A DNA stretch of 64,000 nucleotides from Thalassovita mediterranea (lineage in GTDB: Bacteria; Pseudomonadota; Alphaproteobacteria; Caulobacterales; Hyphomonadaceae). Within the stretch, counting starts at the first letter, position 1; the number at the start of each line of letters is the position of its first letter. A model generated the notes under the pieces. The model saw only the letters and a program-made list of their open reading frames with translations, was not told the DNA's origin and ran no database searches. Below, piece after piece: positions 25,758 to 34,373 of this stretch. The stretch covers positions 1,364,001 to 1,428,000 of the forward strand of contig CP080408.1 in assembly GCA_019448215.1 (NCBI GenBank), given 5' to 3'. The position numbers were made by a program, and so were the translations under genes.

Positions 25758-27065
25758 ATGTTGTTCAAGTCTCTCCTCATTGCAGCCGCCTGCGCTGTCG
25801 GTATGCAGGCCAGTGCACAGGGCCTTGCGCCGCTGCCGCCGCAGTCTGAGGGGGTTGCCTGGCCCACTGAAACCTGGCCCGAGGGCGATGTGCCTGCCGG
25901 AATTGAAGGGGAGCTTTCGCTTCTCGTCCGCGATGCTATGGCGACGGGCGTGGCGGAGCCCATGGGCCAGACGCGGGCGATCGTCATCATCCACGAAGGA
26001 CGCCTCATCTTCGAAACCTATGCCGACGGCTTCGGGCCGGACACCAAGCAGGTGTCATGGTCGATGGCGAAATCGATCACCTCAGCGCTCGTCGGCCGGG
26101 CGGTCGAGCTCGGCCTGATCGAGGATATCGACTATGTGATGCCGACGCCGTTTCCAGAGGGCGACCCGCGCGGTGAGATCACATGGCGCCAGTGGCTGAC
26201 GATGACGGATGGGCTCGATTATCTCGAAATCGGCTCGACGGGGCTCACCGACAATGATGTCGTCCAGATGATGTACGGCCCCGGCCGGTTCGATGTGACA
26301 CAACATATAGTGGATGAGTTCGAGCTGGCGCACGACCCCGGTGCGGTGTGGAACTACTCGACAGCGGGATTTCATCTGATTGGATGGGCATTGCAGCACA
26401 TCTCGCGCGAAGCCGAGCCCATTTCTACTGGCCGTACCTTCGCGTTGGAGGAGCTGACGCCCTCTTCGGTCCAGTTCACGAAAGCCTGCCTTGATCGCAT
26501 GATCGAAGCGCCGCCGGAAAAGATCGTCGAGGACAGACCTATGATGAAACAGGGGCCGTGTGCGCTCGGTGTCTTCATGCGCTTTTTCGACGAAATCGGC
26601 ATGGACGCGCAGCCTGAGTTTGACGCCGCTGGCACCTATCTCGGCGGGTCGCTGGTCTGGGCGTCAGCGCGTGACTTTGCAAAGTTCGGTTATCTCTATC
26701 TGCGCGACGGCGTCTGGGACGGTGAGCGGCTTCTGCCTGAGGGCTGGGTCGACTTTTCGCGCCGGGACCCTGTGTCCACCAAGGCCAATGTCTATGGCGC
26801 AGGCTGGTGGCTGGGTGCGGACCCCGCGCCAGAGCCGGCAGACCAGGCCGCAACGACGCCGCCATTCGATGCCTTCTCGGCGCAGGGCCATGAGGGCCAG
26901 ACGATCTGGGTCGTGCCCTCAAAGGACCTCGTGATCGTCCGGCTCGGCCTGATGCCGAATGGCGGGGACAACTGGCCAAGGCTCTATGAGTGGAATCAGT
27001 CCATCGCGCGGCTCTTCCCGGACGTGTCCGACCGGGAGGTCTCTTCGGCTGACGGCGAGGGGTGA
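25758..27065 (+). CDS. Exported serine hydrolase, beta-lactamase/PBP fold (class C-like)
   Basis: A 435-aa protein with a signal peptide (cleavage after ASA, residue 20). The active-site Ser-x-x-Lys is S102-M-A-K105 in VSWSMAKSITSALVG. The second motif is Tyr-Ser-Thr in WNYSTAGFHLIGW. The third motif is HEG (QGHEGQTIWVVPS), replacing KTG as in 6-aminohexanoate-dimer hydrolase and esterase-type relatives. This is therefore more likely an amide or ester hydrolase than a beta-lactamase. It is divergent from the small membrane protein. A weak stem-loop follows the gene. Confidence 0.88.
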   Translation: MLFKSLLIAAACAVGMQASAQGLAPLPPQSEGVAWPTETWPEGDVPAGIEGELSLLVRDAMATGVAEPMGQTRAIVIIHEGRLIFETYADGFGPDTKQVSWSMAKSITSALVGRAVELGLIEDIDYVMPTPFPEGDPRGEITWRQWLTMTDGLDYLEIGSTGLTDNDVVQMMYGPGRFDVTQHIVDEFELAHDPGAVWNYSTAGFHLIGWALQHISREAEPISTGRTFALEELTPSSVQFTKACLDRMIEAPPEKIVEDRPMMKQGPCALGVFMRFFDEIGMDAQPEFDAAGTYLGGSLVWASARDFAKFGYLYLRDGVWDGERLLPEGWVDFSRRDPVSTKANVYGAGWWLGADPAPEPADQAATTPPFDAFSAQGHEGQTIWVVPSKDLVIVRLGLMPNGGDNWPRLYEWNQSIARLFPDVSDREVSSADGEG

Positions 27066-27409
27066 TTCGAGACCGGATCCCCGCAGTGACGGGGGCTTCC
27101 TTATCGTCTTGCGAAAAACTGATTCAGGGTGTGCTCGTTTGCGCGCCAGCGCCCCAGAACTTTCCGCATCCGAAACAAAATTTTCTGCAATTCGTTTATC
27201 GCTTTTAGTGGCGGGCCTTGCGGGCAGGAAACTCACCGAAGATGGTGAGATTTCCACGGCAACCGTCGCAAATTCGGCAGAGTGCCCATTGACCAAGCCT
27301 TAACCTTCGGAACACTATATCTAGTATTGGGACGGGGTAGAGGCACCGCATATGGCGCTTCAGGGGCCAAATCCCTATATTTGACGGGCCGATTGAGAGG
27401 AAAGACACC
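27066..27409 (+). other. Non-coding region upstream of nrdA
   Basis: A 344-base gap with no convincing gene. It starts with a weak GC stem-loop at 27079-27094 (CCCCG-N6-CGGGG), a possible terminator of the serine hydrolase. The middle part looks unremarkable. The last 100 bases carry the NrdR-type boxes, and nrdA begins about 80 bases after the first of them. Confidence 0.6.
27312..27358 (+). promoter_or_regulatory. NrdR box pair upstream of nrdA
   Basis: ACACTATATCTAGTAT (27312-27327) is a near-consensus NrdR box. A degenerate partner GCACCGCATATGGCGC (27343-27358) starts 31 bases later. That is the usual three-turn spacing, but it matches only about 8 of 16 positions. NrdR with bound dATP/ATP represses nrd genes. 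The same core sequence precedes nrdB. Confidence 0.7.
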
Positions 27410-29284
27410 ATGTCTGCGAGCACTGTTGCGACCAAAACATCCGCCGCGCTCCGCCGGGGCAAGCCGAAAGGGCAGACGCCGCGTCCGGACCTCAAGGTCG
27501 TTAGCGAAATTGAGATCGAGATCGACGAGTCGCGCGATGCGCTGCTGACCGAATTCGGCAAGAAGACGCTCGAAGACCGCTATCTCCTCGCTGGCGAAAG
27601 CTATCAGGACATGTTTGCCCGCGTCGCGAAGGCTTTCGCTGACGATCAGGACCATGCCCAGCGCATCTATGATTACATCTCCCGCCTCTGGTTCATGCCA
27701 GCGACGCCTGTCCTCTCGAATGGCGGCGCTGACCGGGGCCTTCCGATTTCCTGCTTCCTCAACCAGGTTGGCGACTCGCTAGACGATATCGTCGAGACCT
27801 GGACGGAGAATGTCTGGCTCGCCTCGAATGGCGGCGGCATCGGCACCTATTGGGGCAATGTCCGCTCCATCGGTGAGAAAGTCGGCCAGAACGGGCAGAC
27901 CTCCGGCATCATTCCTTTCATCCGCGTGATGGACAGCCTGACCCTCGCGATCAGCCAAGGTTCGCTGCGCCGCGGCTCGGCGGCCTGCTATCTCGACATC
28001 CACCACCCGGAAATCGAGGAATTCCTGGAGATCCGTAAGGCATCGGGCGACTTCAACCGCAAGTCTCTCAACCTGCACCATGGCATCAACATCACCGATG
28101 AGTTCATGGAAGCGGTCCGCAAGGATGAAGAGTTCGGCCTGCGTTCGCCAAAGTCCGGCGAAGTGCTGCGTACCGTCAATGCGCGCAAGATCTGGCAAAA
28201 AATCCTCGAGCTGCGCATCCAGACCGGTGAGCCATACCTGCTCTTCACCGACACGGTGAACAACGCGATGCCTGCGCACCAACGCAAGCTTGGCCTCAAG
28301 GTCCACCAGTCGAACCTCTGCTCGGAAATCACCCTTCCGACGGGCGTCGACCAGAACGGCGAAGACCGCACGGCTGTCTGCTGCCTGTCTTCGGTCAATG
28401 CCGAGAAATTCCTTGAATGGTCCAAGGACGAGAACTTCCTGGAAGACATCTTCCGCTTCCTCGACAACGTGCTGGAAGACTTCATCCAGCGCGCGCCGAA
28501 CGAGATGGCCCGCGCGGTCTATTCCGCCAAGCGAGAGCGTTCGGTTGGTCTCGGCCTGATGGGCTTCCACTCCTTCCTGCAGACGATGAACGTGCCGATC
28601 GAAAGCGCGATGTCGAAAGTCTGGAACGAGAAGATGTTCAAGCACATCCGCGCTGGCGCCGACCAGGCGTCGGTCAAGCTCGCCAAGGAGCGGGGCCCAT
28701 GTGAAGACGCGCGCGACGCTGGCATGATGGCCCGCTTCAGCCACAAGATGGCCGTTGCGCCGACCGCGTCGATCTCGATCATCTGCGGTGGCACCTCGGC
28801 TGGCATCGAGCCGATCCCGGCAAACGTCTACACGCACAAGACGCTGTCAGGCTCCTTCACGGTGAAGAACCAGCAGCTGGAGCGCGTGCTCGAGCAGAAG
28901 GGCGCGAACACCGAAGAGACGTGGAATTCGATCCTCGAGAATGAAGGTTCCGTCCAGCATCTCGATTGCCTCGACGAGCATGAAAAGTCTGTCTTCAAGA
29001 CGGCTTTCGAGCTCGACCAGCGCTGGATCATCGAACTGGCCGCAGACCGCACGCCGTATATCTGCCAGAGCCAGTCGCTCAACGTCTTCCTGCCTGCCGA
29101 CATCAACAAGTGGGACCTCCACATGCTGCACTGGACGGCATGGGAGAAGGGCCTGAAGTCGCTCTATTACTGCCGCTCCAAATCGGTCCAGCGCGCAAGC
29201 TTTGCGGGCGCCGCCGACAAGGAAAAGGCAACCGGCATGGACGTGCCGAACACTGACTATGACGAATGTCTCGCCTGCCAGTAG
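27410..29284 (+). CDS. nrdA: Class I ribonucleoside-diphosphate reductase, large subunit (no ATP-cone)
   Basis: A 624-aa catalytic subunit. Reductase motifs in order are GLPISCFLNQVGDS (first redox cysteine), NLCSEITLP (radical Cys with Asn and Glu), AVCCLSSVN (partner cysteine), SLYYCRSKS (tandem Tyr of the radical path), and the C-terminal shuttle pair CLACQ. The protein is about 130 residues shorter than the E. coli form because the N-terminal ATP-cone is missing. The N-terminus is instead a short basic region. With no cone here or in the small subunit, overall activity may not be switched off by dATP. It pairs with nrdB 5.2 kb downstream and is preceded by NrdR boxes. Confidence 0.95.
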   Translation: MSASTVATKTSAALRRGKPKGQTPRPDLKVVSEIEIEIDESRDALLTEFGKKTLEDRYLLAGESYQDMFARVAKAFADDQDHAQRIYDYISRLWFMPATPVLSNGGADRGLPISCFLNQVGDSLDDIVETWTENVWLASNGGGIGTYWGNVRSIGEKVGQNGQTSGIIPFIRVMDSLTLAISQGSLRRGSAACYLDIHHPEIEEFLEIRKASGDFNRKSLNLHHGINITDEFMEAVRKDEEFGLRSPKSGEVLRTVNARKIWQKILELRIQTGEPYLLFTDTVNNAMPAHQRKLGLKVHQSNLCSEITLPTGVDQNGEDRTAVCCLSSVNAEKFLEWSKDENFLEDIFRFLDNVLEDFIQRAPNEMARAVYSAKRERSVGLGLMGFHSFLQTMNVPIESAMSKVWNEKMFKHIRAGADQASVKLAKERGPCEDARDAGMMARFSHKMAVAPTASISIICGGTSAGIEPIPANVYTHKTLSGSFTVKNQQLERVLEQKGANTEETWNSILENEGSVQHLDCLDEHEKSVFKTAFELDQRWIIELAADRTPYICQSQSLNVFLPADINKWDLHMLHWTAWEKGLKSLYYCRSKSVQRASFAGAADKEKATGMDVPNTDYDECLACQ

Positions 29285-29318
29285 GCGCAGTCTCCGTCTT
29301 CATCTGAGGGGATGAGGA

Positions 29319-29352
29319 AAACCCCGGCTCAGCGATGAGCCGGGGTTTTTTG
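29319..29352 (+). terminator. Rho-independent terminator of nrdA
   Basis: ACCCCGGCTC (29321-29330) pairs with GAGCCGGGGT (29337-29346) and is followed by TTTTTTG. Confidence 0.92.
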
Positions 29353-29368
29353 TTTGGAGTGCTGTCGC

Positions 29369-29490
29369 GCCCTCGCGCTCGTGCTTCGATACCTGCCTTC
29401 GCCGGCACATGCTTCGCTCAGCATGAGCGCATTTGCAGGGGCAGAAATTCAACGCCCTCATCCTGAGCGAAGTCGAAGGACGAGGGCGTT
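29369..29490. repeat. Short palindromic repetitive element, one intact and one decayed arm
   Basis: AACGCCCTC (29451-29459) and GAGGGCGTT (29482-29490) form perfect arms, with inner TCCT/AGGA (29461-29464 and 29477-29480). The central CCTGAGCGAAGTCGAAGG is the kind of dispersed palindrome common in alphaproteobacterial intergenic DNA. A weaker inverted relative, CTTCGCTCAGCATGAG, is at 29412-29427. No other copy is obvious in the window. Confidence 0.6.
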
Positions 29491-29513
29491 ATGGGCCGCC
29501 GGGGGACGCTGCC

Positions 29514-31739
29514 CTAGAACACGATCCTTACACCGCCGCGGAAGTTGCGGCCGGGGGCAGGGACGGTGTCCTTCAGCACGGAGGAGGCGTAACGAACCTC
29601 CTCATCGGTGACATTGCGCACATCGAGGAAGAGCTCTGTGCCTTCGCTGCCGAAACCGAGGTCTGCGAGCGACAGCGCGCCCCGCAGGTCCAGCGTCGTG
29701 TAGCCATCCGTTGGCAGCTCACCAATGCCGGTATCGTCCTGATCGGCCGCGACGGTCACGCTTGCCCCGGCTTTCCAAAGACCCCAATCGCCATCAAGCG
29801 AGGCGTTGAAGGTGCTCGGCGGGAGAAGCGGTACGTTACCGCCACTATCGATGTCAGAGCTGACGAAATCGACATTGGCTTCTGCACGCCAGTCGGCACC
29901 TAGCGGGCCGGCAGAGAGCGTATAGTCGACATAGATCTCGCCGCCCGTGAAGCTCGTATCTTCCTGGACGAAAAGATAGACAGGCAGCTCATCGATTTCA
30001 TCGACAAGGACGCCGCCATCGATCGTCTGGCCCGGCGTCAGGTAGATGAAGCCGTCAAATTCGGTGTGGAACAGGTTTGCCCCGAAGCCAAAGCCGGTAT
30101 CACCGCGCCAGCGAACTGTGCCCTCAAGGTTCAGGCCGCGTTCCTTGTCCAGCGTGTTGTCGCCAACTTCATACTGCTCGGTCGCAAGGTGTGCGCCGTC
30201 AGCGAAGAGCTCGCTCTCATTTGGTGCGCGTTCGGTCAGGCTGACCTGACCACCGACGAACCAGCCATTCTCCCAGTGCTGGTGCACGCCGAACGAGCCA
30301 GAGAAGAGATCATACTCGCGTGAGCCCGCCACGATATTGTCGAGCTCGGTCGAGTCGTAGCGCAGGCCACCTTCGACACCGAAGCCGTTGGCCCATTCCC
30401 TTGTCTGATAGAGGAACACGCCCGTCGACATGGTGTCGGTTTTGGTGATGAAGGCCTCGTCACCAACTGCGTCCAGCGTCTTGTCCAGGATTTGCACGCC
30501 AATAGCGCCTTCCCAGTCGCCGAAACCGGTGCCGAGCTCCACGCGCCCTTCGGCGCCGTCACTTTCATATTTGGTGCCTGGTTCTCCCGGCGCTTCGAAC
30601 TCGGTATGCTCATAGTCAGCAATCGAGATATTACCGGCGATGCGGGTGAACGGACCGATATTCAGGTCCGCGCCACCGCGGAAGTCGTACCGGGTCTGCT
30701 CGAGGTCGATGAACGGGTTTTCCTCGCCCTCTTCGCCTTCCTCGTGATCGTGATCCTCGTCATGATCTTCGCCCTCTTCATGGCCATGTTCGTCTTCATG
30801 CCCATGCTCGTGTGCGTGGCTATGACCGGGGAGGCCGTAGTTGGATGTCTGGCGACGAATAGCGATCCCTGCAAAGGCATTATCACCGACCCAGGAGAGG
30901 CCGCCTGCAAAGGATTCCGTTTCTACAAAAGAGTTCTCGAGCGTGTCGCGAACTTCCTCATCCTCGTGATCATGCTCCTCATGGTCATGATCTTCACCCT
31001 CGGCGTGCTCCTCTTCATGATCGTGGTCGTCGCCTTCGAGCGCTTCGAGTGCGCGCAGACGAGAGGATTCAGCGAAGCCGGGAATGTCGTAATTGTCGAA
31101 GTCGCGGGCCGAGGCCGACAGGGACAGCACGAAAGGCCCGGTGGTGAAGCGACCCTTGATGGCGCCTTCCTGTCCTTCATTGACGCTGTTGAACGCGCCA
31201 TAGGCTTCGCCGGAGGCTGGCTCATCCGGCAGGCCCTCGACGATCAGGCCATCAATGACGTTGACGACACCGCCGATCGCCTGCCCGCCATAGGCAAGGG
31301 CGGCCGGGCCACGCAGGATTTCGATTTTCTCGGCATCGATACCGTCGCCAGCGACCTGGTGGTCAGGCGAGGCGGCGGACGCGTCGATGACGCCAATGCC
31401 ATTGGTCAGGACAAGCACGCGTTCAGCCCCAAGTCCGCGAAGGACGGGACGGCTGGCGGCCTGACCGAAATGGGTCGTGGAGACGCCGGGCTCGCTATCG
31501 AGCGTATTGCCGAGAGAGGCCTGGAGGCGTTCGACGATCTCGCCCCGGGTGACGGCGCTTGCGTTGCCGATCATCTCATCGGTTTCGCGTTGCGGGCCGA
31601 CGCCGGAAACGATGACGGTGGAGAGACGCTCTGGCGCTTCATTGGCCGGGGCGGTGTCTGCATTCTGGGCGATGGCAAGCGGGCTTGCGCCCACCAGCAG
31701 GGTTGCCGCGAGCGTGCGGCGCAGGAGTCTGGAAGTCAT
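29514..31739 (-). CDS. ZnuD-like TonB-dependent zinc receptor
   Basis: A 741-aa precursor with a signal peptide (cleavage after AIA, residue 24). The TonB plug begins with LSTVIVSGVGPQ and includes SRPVLRGLGAERVLVLTNG. The beta-barrel ends in a terminal F (VRIVF). Two acidic, histidine-rich stretches (residues about 237-262 and 306-340; repeated HDHEE and HEHGHED units) fall in extracellular loops. Neisseria ZnuD uses the same device to capture zinc. The gene follows a small exported His/Cys protein on the same strand. A Zur-like dyad precedes that operon. I infer zinc, though another divalent metal such as nickel remains possible. Confidence 0.88.
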   Translation of the reverse strand: MTSRLLRRTLAATLLVGASPLAIAQNADTAPANEAPERLSTVIVSGVGPQRETDEMIGNASAVTRGEIVERLQASLGNTLDSEPGVSTTHFGQAASRPVLRGLGAERVLVLTNGIGVIDASAASPDHQVAGDGIDAEKIEILRGPAALAYGGQAIGGVVNVIDGLIVEGLPDEPASGEAYGAFNSVNEGQEGAIKGRFTTGPFVLSLSASARDFDNYDIPGFAESSRLRALEALEGDDHDHEEEHAEGEDHDHEEHDHEDEEVRDTLENSFVETESFAGGLSWVGDNAFAGIAIRRQTSNYGLPGHSHAHEHGHEDEHGHEEGEDHDEDHDHEEGEEGEENPFIDLEQTRYDFRGGADLNIGPFTRIAGNISIADYEHTEFEAPGEPGTKYESDGAEGRVELGTGFGDWEGAIGVQILDKTLDAVGDEAFITKTDTMSTGVFLYQTREWANGFGVEGGLRYDSTELDNIVAGSREYDLFSGSFGVHQHWENGWFVGGQVSLTERAPNESELFADGAHLATEQYEVGDNTLDKERGLNLEGTVRWRGDTGFGFGANLFHTEFDGFIYLTPGQTIDGGVLVDEIDELPVYLFVQEDTSFTGGEIYVDYTLSAGPLGADWRAEANVDFVSSDIDSGGNVPLLPPSTFNASLDGDWGLWKAGASVTVAADQDDTGIGELPTDGYTTLDLRGALSLADLGFGSEGTELFLDVRNVTDEEVRYASSVLKDTVPAPGRNFRGGVRIVF

Positions 31740-31817
31740 GTGTGGGTATTCCCCTCAATCAACAGGAAGATCGCCCGGCCCGGTTCTGGTGTCCGGATCT
31801 TCGGGCGGCGTCAGTCT

Positions 31818-32123
31818 CTATTGATTGAAGGCAGGTGGCCCTCGGGGCGGCGGGGCGCGTCCGGGAGGGCGCGACCATGGCCTGAAGTCGAGGGTCGGCG
31901 TTTCCGTCAGCGCAAAGGCGCGAGGCGGCGCTGGCAGCACAGGTGTGACAGGAAGCGGGGCAACCTGCGGCGCGACCACATGTGCCAGGTCGCAGGAGAC
32001 GCCATAGTGCTCGTGCGGAGCGTCGCCATGCGCAGCGGCGTCATAAAGGCTTGCGCCCTGAACCCAGAGGAACAGAGCGATGAAAAGTGCCTTTGAGGCC
32101 CAGCTGAAGCGCGGCAGCGTCAT
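31818..32123 (-). CDS. Small exported His/Cys protein of the zinc receptor operon
   Basis: A 101-aa protein with an N-terminal hydrophobic signal (KALFIALFLWVQGASLYDAAA). HGDAPHEHYGVSCDLAHV follows, a cluster of four His and one Cys that could bind metal. The C-terminal half is Pro/Arg-rich and disordered (LPAPPRAF, SRPPGRAPPPRGPP). It lies 78 bases upstream of the ZnuD-like gene on the same strand. Similar small genes precede zinc TonB receptors in other alphaproteobacteria (my recollection, not checked). There is no clear ribosome site before the ATG because a dyad occupies that space. Confidence 0.65.
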   Translation of the reverse strand: MTLPRFSWASKALFIALFLWVQGASLYDAAAHGDAPHEHYGVSCDLAHVVAPQVAPLPVTPVLPAPPRAFALTETPTLDFRPWSRPPGRAPPPRGPPAFNQ

Positions 32124-32428
32124 TGAGGTTACGATGTAACATCCGCCACGGCGTGCTCAAGCGGTTTTTGCCAGCTTCGTGAGCCCGCGCTGTTGATATT
32201 GGTTGCTTGGAAAGGCTGGAATGGCGGGTGCCTTGGCGATTTCCTTAACCAAACATGTGGGTTGGTCTCAGAAAATTCACATTTGCAGGAACCTATTCTC
32301 AATGGAGGAATTGTAAGAATTCGTAAGCGCAACAACACGAAACACCCCTGTGACAGGGCGTTCATGTATGTTACAAGAGGGACGAAACGTCGTAACCCTG
32401 TGGTTTAAGGGGCGGCTGGAGTAACGAG
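32124..32428. other. Non-coding region between the zinc operon and an LpxR-like gene
   Basis: A 305-base divergent intergenic region with no gene I can support. It contains the Zur-like dyad at its left end, an imperfect dyad ACCAA-N9-TTGGT (32248-32266), and a short direct repeat TTGTAAG/TTCGTAAG (about 32309-32325). It must hold the promoters of both flanking genes. Confidence 0.5.
32126..32142 (-). promoter_or_regulatory. Zur-like dyad upstream of the zinc receptor operon
   Basis: On the minus strand ATGTTAC-ATC-GTAACCT gives 7-base arms around GTTAC/GTAAC. This is the general shape of Zur/Fur-family boxes. About 12 of 22 positions match the enterobacterial Zur consensus. It lies only a few bases before the first ATG of the operon, so binding would block the ribosome region or the promoter start. 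Confidence 0.5.
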
Positions 32429-33238
32429 ATGATGATGCTTTTGGCCACAGTGATTGCAGCAGGCTGCCAGGGTTGTACCCCTGCGCAGGCAAGCTCTGCT
32501 ACGACTGTCAGAAGTGTTGCTGCAGATGTCGACTATCGACTGGTTGAGTCGAATAGCGAGCAGAAAGCTGCGACCGTGCGTGCCGCGTCGAACTTTTCGT
32601 TCAGCCAGGCCCAGACGTCAGCGACATCTGAGATTGCAATCGCGCCGGTTCTGGGTGTGCGTACAGTTCGCCCGCTTGGTGTAGATGCCTCCCGCCCGCC
32701 TAGCGTGAACAGCCTCCGAATCTCGAACTCGGCCGGTATTGTTGGCTATCAGGGCCGCCGTAGCGCGGAGAATCTCACCCGGCCTGTGCGTCAGGTCAGC
32801 GATTTCGACGCTGAAGTTGCCATTTCCGCGCCGATGGAGCGTACCGGTCTTGGCTTCGATGTCGGCGTCGTTCCGCGAATAAGTGTCAGCAAGGATGGCG
32901 ACTTCCAGCAGCGCAGTTTCGGCGGTGAAATCCGTATCGGTCAGAATTTTGATCAGCGCGGTGAAAATGTAGCGCCCGATAGCTGGTATCTGTTTGCTGG
33001 CGCGGATGGCGAAGCGCTCGTCTATGAGCCGGGCGGAGAGCGCAACTTCACCAATCGCATGGCGCTTCGCGACCAGGTGACAGTTGGCGATATGCAGGCC
33101 GGTGTGTCTTTCTCACGCGGCAATGGCCAGCTTTCGCTGAGCTATATCCACCGCGAAGTGGAATATAATGAGCGTGGCATGCAGGGGCAGCGCGCGGCCG
33201 AAGACTTTGCTGGCGTGAGCTTTACGCTTCGCCGCTAG
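32429..33238 (+). CDS. LpxR-related outer-membrane protein lacking the catalytic half
   Basis: A 269-aa protein with a lipoprotein-like signal (VIAAGC, Cys13). Its C-terminal 90 residues clearly resemble the next gene, an LpxR-family deacylase. Shared segments are WYLFAGADGEA versus AYLFAGIEGRF, the AG-x6-N-x-Q block, SYIHREVEY versus TYVHRTEEF, and a final FAGVSFTL strand. The N-terminal part of LpxR, with the catalytic Asn-Asp and Thr, has no counterpart here; it is replaced by a Ser/Ala-rich linker. It is therefore probably a beta-barrel paralogue without deacylase activity. GGAG precedes the ATG at 32429. Confidence 0.65.
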   Translation: MMMLLATVIAAGCQGCTPAQASSATTVRSVAADVDYRLVESNSEQKAATVRAASNFSFSQAQTSATSEIAIAPVLGVRTVRPLGVDASRPPSVNSLRISNSAGIVGYQGRRSAENLTRPVRQVSDFDAEVAISAPMERTGLGFDVGVVPRISVSKDGDFQQRSFGGEIRIGQNFDQRGENVAPDSWYLFAGADGEALVYEPGGERNFTNRMALRDQVTVGDMQAGVSFSRGNGQLSLSYIHREVEYNERGMQGQRAAEDFAGVSFTLRR

Positions 33239-33332
33239 AGGCACGCGCAGTCGTTTCCAGATTTTAAGCTGACGGACCGGGCCAAGCTGCGCTATGGGCG
33301 CGGCGATTGTTCTATGATCGGTCCCTTGCCTG

Positions 33333-34349
33333 ATGCGTGCTGCATTCCTCCTCTCCGTAATTTTAAGTGTCATGCTCCTGCGGCCCGCCCATGCGCAGGA
33401 GCTGAATGGGCCGCTGCCCGATGAGCCTGCGCCGCGCGGCGTGTGGTCACTCACCTCGGAGAACGATCTTTTTGGCGGGACGGACCGCAACTACACCAAC
33501 GGCATCCGGATTGAGCGTGTTTCGCCTGAAGACAAGGTGCTACCGATCCTCGACTGGGCAGCACGACGGGTGCCTTTGCTTGATCTCGAGCGGCGCAAGC
33601 TGCGCCAAGGGCTCGCCCTGTCGCATGCGATCTTTACGCCGGACGATATTTCCTTGTCTGACCCAGATCCTGATGACCGGCCTTATGCGGGCTGGCTCTA
33701 TGTCTCCGGTACGGTGGTGGCGAGTGACGACCGGGTGCAGGATGTCCTGCAACTCAACCTCGGTGTGGTCGGCCCGGCAGCACTAGGCGAGTTCGTACAG
33801 AGCAACTGGCACGACCTCATCGAGGAAGATCAACCCAAAGGATGGGACTACCAGTTACGCAATGAGCCTGGCATTGAACTGATTGCGCAGCGCATGGCGC
33901 TCTATGAGGGGCCAAGTCTGCCGCTGGGGTTAGAGACCGACTATGGCATCCATGCAGGCGGCGCGCTTGGCAATGTGCGTACCTACGCGGCAACGGGCCT
34001 GACGGGTCGAATCGGATGGGACCTTGGGGCGGACTTTGGCCCGCCGCGCATCCGTCCAGCGCTTGCAGGCGCAGGGACTTTCTCGCCCCAGAAAACCATC
34101 GGCGCCTATCTCTTTGCGGGTATTGAGGGGCGCTTCATCCTGCGGGACATGTTCCTCGACGGGAATGCGTGGCGCGACAGTCCGCGTATTTCCGATCGCA
34201 ACAAGCTGGTCGCCGATGCGCAGGCCGGTGCCGCGCTCCATATCGAGAATGTGCAGTTCGCCTTCACCTATGTGCACAGGACTGAAGAATTTCAGCGCCA
34301 GGCGGGGCCGCAGAGGTTCGGCGCTGTCTCAATTTCCGTTGCCTATTAA
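33333..34349 (+). CDS. LpxR-family lipid A 3-O-deacylase (DUF2219)
   Basis: A 338-aa outer-membrane beta-barrel precursor with a signal peptide (cleavage after AHA, residue 21). The mature N-terminus has WSLTSENDLFGGTDRNYTNG with catalytic-type Asn44, Asp45 and Thr55. DDRPYAGWLY and QSNWHDLIEEDQPKGWDYQL (supplying the conserved His) follow. The family removes the 3'-acyloxyacyl chain of lipid A at the outer leaflet and so alters endotoxin structure. The product ends in SVAY, an aromatic C-terminus suited to BAM insertion. It follows the half-length paralogue by 94 bases on the same strand. Confidence 0.88.
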   Translation: MRAAFLLSVILSVMLLRPAHAQELNGPLPDEPAPRGVWSLTSENDLFGGTDRNYTNGIRIERVSPEDKVLPILDWAARRVPLLDLERRKLRQGLALSHAIFTPDDISLSDPDPDDRPYAGWLYVSGTVVASDDRVQDVLQLNLGVVGPAALGEFVQSNWHDLIEEDQPKGWDYQLRNEPGIELIAQRMALYEGPSLPLGLETDYGIHAGGALGNVRTYAATGLTGRIGWDLGADFGPPRIRPALAGAGTFSPQKTIGAYLFAGIEGRFILRDMFLDGNAWRDSPRISDRNKLVADAQAGAALHIENVQFAFTYVHRTEEFQRQAGPQRFGAVSISVAY

Positions 34350-34373
34350 GGGGTTGCGCGCCCGGCGCGGCAA

